Assembly (NCBI GenBank): GCA_002391525.1
Contig: DGFE01000080.1
Span: forward strand, 14,642 to 19,993
From: Competibacteraceae bacterium UBA3908
GTDB taxonomy: Bacteria; Pseudomonadota; Gammaproteobacteria; Competibacterales; Competibacteraceae
Reading direction: 5' to 3'
DNA: 5,352 bases
The position numbers and the translations under genes are program-made. Shown here piece by piece: positions 1 to 5,352 of the stretch (positions are counted from its first letter, which is position 1; each line of letters starts with the position of its first letter). The notes below the pieces were generated by a model, which made no database searches, was not told where the DNA came from, and saw nothing but the letters and a program-made list of their open reading frames with translations.

Positions 1-713
1 ACCCTGGCCAAAATCATCTTCCTGGTTTCCAAGCCAAAGTAGATCAAGACGTTGCGCATGAAAACCACGTCCAGGAGCGGCAGGGGCGGCCAAGCCTCGG
101 CCAGGTTGCTCTGCTGAAAATCCACCAGGCGCCGGATTTCGGACTTGATCCGCCAGCGCGCGCCCTGTTTATCGAAATATCGGGCGAGCGCCGCCGTCGG
201 CAGGCCGCGGTTGATCTCGGTCTGGCTGTACACGCCGTCGCGCGCCTGGGCGAGAATGGCGCCGGACAGGTCGGTGGCGACGATCCGCAACCTGCCCCTG
301 ATCAGGGTGGGAAAATGCTCGTGCGCGAGCATCGCCACGCTGAAGGGCTCCTGCCCGCTGGAGCAGGCCGCGCACCAGATCGTCAGCGGCTGGCCGGGCG
401 GCCGCTTGGCCAGCAGTTCGGGCAGCACGGTGGTCCTGAGGGTCTCGAAGGGATGCAAGTCGCGGAAGAACGAGGTTTCGTGGGTGGTCATGGCTTCCAC
501 CACTTGCCGCGCGAGGCCGTCGCCCGCGCCGCTCCGCAGGGACGCGATCAGCGCTTGCAGCGAGTCGAATCCGCGCTGGCGCGCCAGCGGCGTCAGGCGC
601 GTCTCGATCAGATAGGCTTTGTCGGCCTCCAGCACGATGGCGGAGCGGCGCTGGACCAGTTCGCGGATATAGTCGAAGTCGCTTCTGCTGATCGTATTCA
701 TGGCGATGGACAT
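1..713 (-). CDS. cheR: CheR chemotaxis receptor methyltransferase (3' end cut by window edge)
   Basis: SAM-dependent methyltransferase that methylates glutamates on the cytoplasmic helices of MCPs; it is the adaptation partner of the CheB encoded just upstream. The frame is open to base 1, giving 237 complete codons. CheR proteins are usually about 270-290 residues, so roughly 40-50 C-terminal residues are missing. Counting from the ATG at 713, an N-terminal helical domain (about 1-75) precedes TTHETSFFRD (76-85), the SAM-site segment WCAACSSGQEPFS (113-125), ATDLS (146-150), YSQTEINRGLP (162-172) and FMRNVLIYF (218-226), all hallmarks of CheR. The usual TTNET is TTHET here (His78); the following Arg84, important for activity in Salmonella CheR, is kept. 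ATGs at 713 and 701 are both in frame and neither has a clear Shine-Dalgarno, so the start is uncertain by four codons. The gap to the cheB stop is only 23 or 35 bases, which suggests coupled translation. Confidence 0.95.
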   Translation of the reverse strand, partial: MSIAMNTISRSDFDYIRELVQRRSAIVLEADKAYLIETRLTPLARQRGFDSLQALIASLRSGAGDGLARQVVEAMTTHETSFFRDLHPFETLRTTVLPELLAKRPPGQPLTIWCAACSSGQEPFSVAMLAHEHFPTLIRGRLRIVATDLSGAILAQARDGVYSQTEINRGLPTAALARYFDKQGARWRIKSEIRRLVDFQQSNLAEAWPPLPLLDVVFMRNVLIYFGLETRKMILAR

Positions 714-736
714 GGGCGTGGACCGTAAGGCGTCGC

Positions 737-1942
737 TCAGCGGCCCGCTCGCGCGCGGTTGAGGATTTCGCCGGCCAGTTGCGCCAACCCGATCTGGCCG
801 TCCGCCAGGCCGGCTTTCGCCACGAAGCCGGGCATTCCCCACACCACCGAACTGGCCTCGTCCTGCACCAGAATCTGCCCGCCGGCCTTGCGGATCGCCT
901 CGCAACCCCGCAGTCCGTCGTTGCCCATGCCGGTCAGGATCACCGCGAGCGCGTTGGCCCGATAAACGTCCGCCACCGACCGGAACAGCACGTCGACCGC
1001 GGGCCGGCAGGAATTCTCGGGTTCGTTCTGGTTGAGTTGCAGGCGGACCTGCGTTCCCTGCCGTTCCAGCACCAGGTGCGAGCCGCCGGGCGCCAGACGG
1101 ACCTGCCCCGGCCGCAGGATTTCGCCCGCCGCACCCTCGGCGACGGCGAGCGTCGATTGGGCGGCGAGCCGTTCCGCCAGCAGCCGGGTAAAGATCGGCG
1201 GCATGTGCTGGACGATCAGGATCGGCACCGGGAAGGTGGCCGGCAATCGGGGCAGCAGCGCGGCCAGCGCATTGGGGCCGCCGGTGGAGACGCCGATGGC
1301 GACGATGTCCACCCGCTGGCGCGGTCGCGGAGCAACCGGAAACGGGCTTGGCCGGCTCTCCGGCTGGGGGACGGGCGCGGGTCCGGCCCGTTCCTGCCGG
1401 TGGCCCGGAAGATGGGGATCGGGCGCGCGTTGGACCGGCTCTTGCCGGTGGCCCGGAAGAAAGTCGAAGGGTTTGAAAAAGGGCGCGCGCCCGGCCGGTG
1501 GAGGCGACGGCAGCGGCGCCGGCACCGCGACAGGGCGGCAGAACGTCTTGATCCGGGGAATCAGTTCATCGCGGACCCGCTGCAACGCCGTGGCCATGTT
1601 GCCGGTGTTGGAGGGCTTGGTGACGTAGTCGCTGGCGCCCAGCGCCAGCGCCTCGAGGGTCACGATAGCCCCCCGTTCGGTCAGCGAGCTGAACATGATG
1701 ACCGGCAGGCGCGGTTCGCGCTTGCGGATTTCGGCCAGCGTCTCCAGCCCGTCCATCTCCGGCATTTCCACGTCCAGGATGACCAGATCGGGCTTGAGGG
1801 CGGGCAGCTTTTCCAGCGCCACCCGGCCGTTGGGAGCCTGGCCAACGATCTCCAGGGCCGGATCGCCGGACAGCACGTCGGCCAGCAACCGACGGATGAC
1901 CGCCGAATCGTCGACCAGCAACACACGGATTCTGGCGTTCAT
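737..1942 (-). CDS. cheB: CheB protein-glutamate methylesterase/deamidase response regulator
   Basis: Removes methyl groups from, and can deamidate, MCP adaptation sites when its receiver domain is phosphorylated by CheA. The 401 residues form a receiver domain (about 4-125) with the acidic pair Asp11-Asp12, phospho-acceptor Asp57 in LDVEMPEMDG, Ser85/Ser86 and Lys109 in TKPS. A proline- and arginine-rich linker (about 135-209) follows, then the methylesterase domain (about 211-397). Its catalytic triad is intact: Ser219 in GVSTGG, His246 in VQHMP and Asp342 in GMGNDG. Typical CheB proteins are about 350 residues; the excess is the linker, which carries a duplicated 16-residue unit (162-177 and 178-193, each beginning LPGHRQE). 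The ATG directly follows the mcp TGA in the same frame, with GGTGA at 1952-1948 as a likely ribosome binding site. Gene order and all active-site residues make the call secure. Confidence 0.97.
   Translation of the reverse strand: MNARIRVLLVDDSAVIRRLLADVLSGDPALEIVGQAPNGRVALEKLPALKPDLVILDVEMPEMDGLETLAEIRKREPRLPVIMFSSLTERGAIVTLEALALGASDYVTKPSNTGNMATALQRVRDELIPRIKTFCRPVAVPAPLPSPPPAGRAPFFKPFDFLPGHRQEPVQRAPDPHLPGHRQERAGPAPVPQPESRPSPFPVAPRPRQRVDIVAIGVSTGGPNALAALLPRLPATFPVPILIVQHMPPIFTRLLAERLAAQSTLAVAEGAAGEILRPGQVRLAPGGSHLVLERQGTQVRLQLNQNEPENSCRPAVDVLFRSVADVYRANALAVILTGMGNDGLRGCEAIRKAGGQILVQDEASSVVWGMPGFVAKAGLADGQIGLAQLAGEILNRARAGR
1395..1460. repeat. Short direct repeat within the cheB linker
   Basis: An 18-base perfect repeat occurs at 1395-1412 and 1443-1460, with looser similarity upstream of each copy. 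The period is 48 bases, or 16 codons, so the repeat is in frame. It encodes the two LPGHRQE segments of the CheB interdomain linker. It looks like a tandem duplication that lengthened the linker without disrupting either domain. Confidence 0.8.
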
Positions 1943-4189
1943 TCAAGTCACCGCGCGGATGCTGGCCCGCCCCGGACGGACGCCCGCGGGCGCGGCGGCG
2001 GACTGATAGCGGAAGCGGTCGACCAGATGCTGCAACTCGGCGGCCATGCGCGCCATTTCGCCGGAGGCGTTGTGGACATCGTTGGCGCTGCCGAGCGTGC
2101 TGTGGGTGGCCTGGGCCACGTTGGTGATGTTCTGGGCGATTTCGGCGCTGCCCCGGGCGGCCTCGGCCACGCTGCGGCCGATTTCGTTGGTGGTGGCGGT
2201 CTGCTCCTCGACGGCGCTGGCGATGGTGATCTGAATGTCGTTGATCTGATTGACGATGGCGCTGATGCCGCCGATGGCGTCCACCGCGCTGCCGGTATCC
2301 ATCTGGATCGCCTCGATCTTGCGGCCAATCTCCTCGGTGGCCTTGGCGGTTTCCTTGGCCAGTTCCTTGACTTCGTTGGCCACCACCGCGAAGCCCTTGC
2401 CCGCCTCGCCGGCGCGCGCCGCTTCGATGGTGGCGTTCAGCGCCAGGAGGTGGGTCTGTTCGGCGATGGAGGTGATCACCTTGATGATGTTGCCGATGCC
2501 GGCGCTGCTTTCGCCCAGCTTGCGGACGGTGGCGTTGGCGCTTTGCGCCATGGTCACCGCCGAGGCGACCACCTTGGCGGCCTCGGCGGCATTCTGGGCG
2601 ATTTCGCGGATGCTGGCGCCCATCTCCTCGGTGGCGGTCGCCACCGCTTCGACGTTGGCGCTGACCTGATCGGCCGTCGAGGAGGCCCGCGCGGCCTTGA
2701 CCGAAGCGGCTTCGGCGTTGCCGCCCATCTGCTGGCTGACCATGGTCAGTTCTTCGGCGGCGCTGGCCAGGGTTTGGGCGGTCTGGCCGATGCGCGCCAT
2801 GCTCTCGCGCAGCGTGGCCAGCAGTTGATCCAGGCCCTGGGCCATGCGGTCGACGGCGTCGGCGCCGGTGATCGCCAGTTCCTGGGTCAAATCGCCCCCG
2901 GCGGCGGCGTTCACCACGTTCAGCATCCGGTCGACCTTGGTTTGCAGCATCTGAGCCTGTTCCTTTTCGCGGGTGATCGCGTCCTGAACGGCGTGCTCGT
3001 TCCTGACTTTCTCGGTCACGATCTCCCAGGTGATCATCGGCCCCAGATAGGCGCCGTCGCGGTCGTGGACGGCGCTGAAGTGCAGTTCGCAACGCTCCTT
3101 GCCCAGCGTGACGGTGGCCGTGTGCGGCAGTCGGGCCGGGTCGGCGACGATCCGCCGCAACTCGTCCTCCCCCGGATAGAACAGCTCGAGCGGCTGACCG
3201 ATCAGCCCGGCGACCGGAACCGGCAATCGGGCCTCCAGTCCGCGCAGCGTGCGTTCCATCGCCGGATTCAGGTAGCACAGCCGGAGGTCGCGATCCGCGA
3301 CCATGATGTTGGAAGGCGTGCTCTGCACCATCGACATGACGCGTCCGGCTTGCCGGCATTCTTCGGCGACCTTGGCCCAATCGACCCGGTCGGCTTGCAG
3401 GACGGAGTGGATGTTTTTCACCGCCTGGTTCAGCGCCTGGGTCATGTAACCCAGTTCGTTCCGAGAGCCGATGGGCGCCTGATGGGACAGGTCGCCGTCC
3501 GCCAGCCTGCGCGCCAGTTCCAGGACCCCGGCCACACCGGCCCGCAGGCAGCGGCGCAACCAGAGAAACAGCGCCAGCAGCGGCGCCGCCAGGGCGAGGA
3601 CGAGCAGTCCTTCGCGCGCGGCCACGCCGAAGAACGCGTTGCGCACTTGATCCACGTAGATGCCCGAGGCGAGCACCCAGTCCCGGGGGGCGAATTCCCG
3701 GCCATAGGCGATCTTGAGGATAGGTTCGTTCGTGCCTGGCCGCGGCCATTCATAGGTCAGGAAGCCGCTGCCGTTCCGCTGGACCGTGTTGAGCAGTTCG
3801 GCGCTGATCGCGGCCATGTGGTGGGCGTCGTGGCCGCTGCGCGGCGTCTGGCCTTCCAGCTCGGGACGAGGGGGGTACAGCAGCAGCCGCTGGTCCCGGT
3901 CGAGCACGACGAAATAGAAATCGTGATGACGCATGTTGCGGAGCGTTTCGAGCGCCAGCTTTTGGGCCTGTTCGCGGGTGAGCGCGCCGGCCTGCTCCTG
4001 TTTCTGGTAGCGTTCGAGGACGCCGCTGGCGGTTTCCACCAGACCGAGCGCCAGCGCCTTGGGCTCTTCCTGCAGGTGTTGCCAGCGAATCCAGAGCGAC
4101 AGGGCGGCCAGCAACACCATGCTGGCGACGGCCCAGCCGGCCATCAGGAGCAGCTTGCCGTTCAGGTTCATGTTTTTCAGTACATTCAT
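1943..4189 (-). CDS. Methyl-accepting chemotaxis protein with single-Cache, HAMP and PAS domains
   Basis: Inner-membrane chemoreceptor that controls CheA through CheW. From the ATG at 4189 (748 residues): TM1 at about 12-34; a periplasmic region 35-192 with a single-Cache (sCache_2-like) domain, shown by HHDFYFVVLDRD, GSGFLTYEWPRPG (140-152) and GIYVDQV (176-182); TM2 at 194-211; HAMP at about 212-264; a PAS domain at about 284-393; a helical linker; a second HAMP-like stretch (417-466, AAGGDLT); and the signalling hairpin (470-728) with the tip LLALNATIEAARAGEAGKGF. Methylation-type Glu-Glu pairs lie at 479/480, 521/522 and 661/662. There is no C-terminal CheR-docking pentapeptide. Oddities are His580 in place of the usual Asn in QTN at the tip, and Gly218 where HAMP normally has Pro. 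This start is preferred because GAGGAG stands ten bases upstream, matching the SD placement of cheW. An in-frame ATG at 4267 overlapping the cheW stop (ATGA) would add 26 hydrophilic residues. The ligand cannot be inferred. Confidence 0.95.
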   Translation of the reverse strand: MNVLKNMNLNGKLLLMAGWAVASMVLLAALSLWIRWQHLQEEPKALALGLVETASGVLERYQKQEQAGALTREQAQKLALETLRNMRHHDFYFVVLDRDQRLLLYPPRPELEGQTPRSGHDAHHMAAISAELLNTVQRNGSGFLTYEWPRPGTNEPILKIAYGREFAPRDWVLASGIYVDQVRNAFFGVAAREGLLVLALAAPLLALFLWLRRCLRAGVAGVLELARRLADGDLSHQAPIGSRNELGYMTQALNQAVKNIHSVLQADRVDWAKVAEECRQAGRVMSMVQSTPSNIMVADRDLRLCYLNPAMERTLRGLEARLPVPVAGLIGQPLELFYPGEDELRRIVADPARLPHTATVTLGKERCELHFSAVHDRDGAYLGPMITWEIVTEKVRNEHAVQDAITREKEQAQMLQTKVDRMLNVVNAAAGGDLTQELAITGADAVDRMAQGLDQLLATLRESMARIGQTAQTLASAAEELTMVSQQMGGNAEAASVKAARASSTADQVSANVEAVATATEEMGASIREIAQNAAEAAKVVASAVTMAQSANATVRKLGESSAGIGNIIKVITSIAEQTHLLALNATIEAARAGEAGKGFAVVANEVKELAKETAKATEEIGRKIEAIQMDTGSAVDAIGGISAIVNQINDIQITIASAVEEQTATTNEIGRSVAEAARGSAEIAQNITNVAQATHSTLGSANDVHNASGEMARMAAELQHLVDRFRYQSAAAPAGVRPGRASIRAVT
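1948..1952 (-). promoter_or_regulatory. Ribosome binding site of cheB, inside mcp
   Basis: GGTGA on the minus strand lies five bases upstream of the cheB ATG at 1942 and is part of the last sense codons of mcp. Because the mcp stop codon sits between this site and the start, ribosomes finishing mcp end on the cheB initiation region, consistent with translational coupling. It is only a partial Shine-Dalgarno match. Confidence 0.55.
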
Positions 4190-4199
4190 CGATGGGGTA

Positions 4200-4205
4200 C
4201 TCCTC
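4200..4205 (-). promoter_or_regulatory. Shine-Dalgarno supporting the mcp start at 4189
   Basis: GAGGAG on the minus strand is followed by a ten-base spacer and then ATG at 4189-4187. The core sits at the same distance from its ATG as the GAGGAGG of cheW does. The competing ATG at 4267 has only a loose GGGGCGGCG purine stretch ahead of it. This site therefore favours the shorter MCP, whose N-terminus then has only about 11 residues before TM1. It could be fortuitous, since the same bases can be read as codons in the longer frame. Confidence 0.6.
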
Positions 4206-4263
4206 GAAGCAAGCTTGCGCGGGGTGGCCGGCGCGGAATCGGGCAGCTCTTTTGTTCCGGCCT

Positions 4264-4725
4264 TCATGGTTTCGCCGCCCCGCAATCGCGATTCAGAATT
4301 TCCGGGCTGAACAGTTTTTCGACGTTCAACACCAGCAACAACCGGCCCTGAAGTTTGTAGGCGCCCCGAATCAGCTCCCGCGCGATCCCGTCGAGGGTAT
4401 CCGGCGGATGTTCGAAGCTGGCCTCGTCCACCTCCAGCACGTCGCCGATCCGGTCCACCAGCAGGCTGAAAATGCCTTGCCGGGTCTGGATGACGATGTT
4501 GATCGGCAGGCGTTCGTCCAGCCGGTCGCCCACTTGCAGCAGGCGCCGCAAGTCGACGGCGGTGACGATCTGGCCGCGCAGGTTGATCAGGCCGCGAACC
4601 ACGGACGGCGCCAGCGGCACCGGCGTGATGGTCTGGTAACGGATGACTTCCTGAACTTTTTCGACTTCGACGCCGAAAAACCGGGTATCCAGGAAGAAGG
4701 TGCAGAATTGCCGCGAGGCTCCCAT
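4264..4725 (-). CDS. cheW: CheW chemotaxis adaptor protein
   Basis: Cytoplasmic SH3-like adaptor that links the MCP hairpin tip to the CheA regulatory domain in the array. The 153 residues match the usual single-domain CheW length. The family signature is clear: RGLINLRGQIVTAVDLRRLL (44-63), with the conserved Asn48-Leu49-Arg50-Gly51 and Asp58-Leu59-Arg60, preceded by VEKVQEVIRY (21-30) and followed by FSLLVDRIGDVLEVDE (86-101). The C-terminal helix and the RLLLVLNVEKLF strand-helix (128-139) complete the fold. The ATG at 4725 is four bases after the cheA stop and has a strong GAGGAGG nine bases upstream. The stop codon (4266-4264) overlaps an in-frame ATG of mcp. Its position between cheA and mcp supports a role in this cluster's own array. 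Confidence 0.96.
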   Translation of the reverse strand: MGASRQFCTFFLDTRFFGVEVEKVQEVIRYQTITPVPLAPSVVRGLINLRGQIVTAVDLRRLLQVGDRLDERLPINIVIQTRQGIFSLLVDRIGDVLEVDEASFEHPPDTLDGIARELIRGAYKLQGRLLLVLNVEKLFSPEILNRDCGAAKP

Positions 4726-4729
4726 GGCT

Positions 4730-5352
4730 TCAAACCTCCTCGGTTGACGCCAGCAACGGGGCTAGCCGTTGCAGGAACCCGTGAACGTCGAACAGTTCGG
4801 TGACCCGGTTCTGGATCACCAGCGTGCCCGCCACGCCGGCGCGGGTGGCCCGGCCCTTGATTTCAAAGACATCCTGGACGATGTCGATGATTTCGTCGAC
4901 GACCAGCCCTACCCGGCGGGCGCCGTCGCCGAAGACGATCACTTGCAGCAGGTTTCCGCCGCCGGAAACGGCGGCCTCGGCGCGGGTCAGGCGATCGGGC
5001 ACGCGGCGTTCGCTCAGCAGGTCCCGGAGCCGGATCAGCGGCAGAATCTGGCCGCGATACTGGACGACATCCATGTCGCCGGCGCCCTCGATCTGGTCGG
5101 CTTCGAATTCCTCCAATCGGGAAACGGGCGCGAGCGGGATGGCCAGCCGACCGTTGCCGGGGGAACGGACCAGCAGCAGGGTTTGGCGTTCGGCGTCGCG
5201 CTCCCAGGCGTCCCGCAGTCGCGCCGCGACGTTCTGGTCGTGGCTGTCGCTGAGGATTCGGGCCTGTTGGGCGATGCCCAGCACGTCGAGGATGAGCGCG
5301 ACCCGGCCATCGCCCATGATGGTGGCGCCGGCGAACACCGGAATGTCCTGCA
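4730..5352 (-). CDS. cheA: CheA histidine kinase, C-terminal part with an extra CheW-like domain (5' end cut by window edge)
   Basis: Chemotaxis sensor kinase that phosphorylates CheB and a CheY-type regulator under MCP control. Only the last 206 complete codons are present, and the frame is open through the right edge. Counting from the first complete codon (5350-5348), residues 1-28 carry FAGATIMGDGRVALILDV, the hallmark end of the CheA regulatory (P5) domain. A charged linker of about 25 residues follows, then a second CheW-like domain (about 56-197). This is shown by RLAIPLAPVSRLEEF, YRGQILPLIRLRDLL (98-112), VGLVVDEIIDIV and GTLVIQNRVTELFDV. The kinase core and the phosphotransfer histidine lie outside the window and cannot be assessed. 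A GTG at 5338 is in frame but sits inside the P5 motif, so it is not a credible start. A separate CheW-type protein is unlikely for the same reason. The stop is four bases before cheW. Confidence 0.93.
   Translation of the reverse strand, partial: QDIPVFAGATIMGDGRVALILDVLGIAQQARILSDSHDQNVAARLRDAWERDAERQTLLLVRSPGNGRLAIPLAPVSRLEEFEADQIEGAGDMDVVQYRGQILPLIRLRDLLSERRVPDRLTRAEAAVSGGGNLLQVIVFGDGARRVGLVVDEIIDIVQDVFEIKGRATRAGVAGTLVIQNRVTELFDVHGFLQRLAPLLASTEEV
4735..4741 (-). promoter_or_regulatory. Ribosome binding site of cheW, inside the end of cheA
   Basis: GAGGAGG on the minus strand, nine bases upstream of the cheW ATG at 4725, is a near-perfect Shine-Dalgarno. It encodes the Glu-Glu-Val end of CheA, so cheA and cheW are likely translationally coupled. 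It is the strongest ribosome binding site in the window. Confidence 0.85.

Noticed and set aside
145..728. Two plus-strand open frames over cheR.
   Set aside because: The minus-strand frame here, open to the window edge, encodes clear CheR motifs. The plus-strand products show no family resemblance.
702..736. Possible regulatory element or promoter between cheB and cheR.
   Set aside because: The gap is at most 35 bases, shows no -10/-35 pair or hairpin, and part of it may be the cheR start region.
1566..3749. A 727-codon alternative frame on the minus strand within mcp and cheB.
   Set aside because: It crosses from mcp into cheB in a shifted frame and yields a low-complexity Arg/Gly-rich product. 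The overlapping frame has unmistakable MCP and CheB domains.
779..4351. A 1190-codon open frame on the plus strand, antisense to mcp and most of cheB.
   Set aside because: It is codon-on-codon complementary to the two genes, which share a frame and avoid TTA, CTA and TCA, the only codons that make antisense stops. The translation is rich in Gly, Arg, His and Asp with no recognisable domain, as expected of a shadow frame in GC-rich DNA.
4192..4803. A plus-strand open frame of 203 codons across the mcp-cheW-cheA junctions.
   Set aside because: It is antisense to three firmly identified gene segments and has no recognisable domain or good ribosome binding site.
5336..5338. GTG at 5338 as the start of a stand-alone CheW-like gene.
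   Set aside because: The frame continues upstream through the window edge, and the GTG falls inside the conserved CheA P5 end motif.

Overview
The window is a single, tightly packed chemosensory (chemotaxis-type) operon read entirely on the minus strand. In transcription order, right to left, it holds the 3' end of cheA (cut by the right edge), cheW, a membrane methyl-accepting chemotaxis protein (mcp), cheB, and most of cheR (cut by the left edge). No RNA gene, mobile element, CRISPR array, promoter or terminator is visible, and no gene-free stretch exceeds about 75 bases. The base composition is clearly GC-rich, and the mcp and cheB frames contain essentially no TTA, CTA or TCA codons. This fits a high-GC Proteobacterium, but the sequence alone does not identify the genus.

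Layout: 5352-4730 is the C-terminal part of CheA, ending in a second CheW-like domain after the usual regulatory domain. 4725-4264 is a stand-alone CheW adaptor whose ribosome binding site lies inside the end of cheA. 4189-1943 (possibly from 4267) is an MCP with a periplasmic single-Cache domain, HAMP, a cytoplasmic PAS domain, a second HAMP-like segment and the signalling hairpin. 1942-737 is CheB, which starts on the base after the mcp stop codon and in the same reading frame. 713-1 is the CheR methyltransferase, complete except for its C-terminus.

Together these encode one array module. The receptor senses a periplasmic ligand, and perhaps a cytoplasmic signal through PAS. CheW and the CheW-like domains of CheA couple the receptor to the kinase. 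CheR methylates receptor glutamates, and CheB, activated by phosphotransfer from CheA, removes the methyl groups. A receptor encoded between cheW and cheB suggests a dedicated pathway. No cheY, cheD or output gene is visible in the window, so whether the pathway drives flagella, pili or another process cannot be told.

Nothing here looks like a wholly new system. The points worth a second look are the in-frame TGA-ATG junction of mcp and cheB, the tandem CheW-like end of CheA, substitutions at three family-conserved positions (CheR TTNET to TTHET, MCP tip QTN to QTH, the HAMP proline to glycine), a duplicated 16-residue unit in the CheB linker, and the uncertain start of the MCP.
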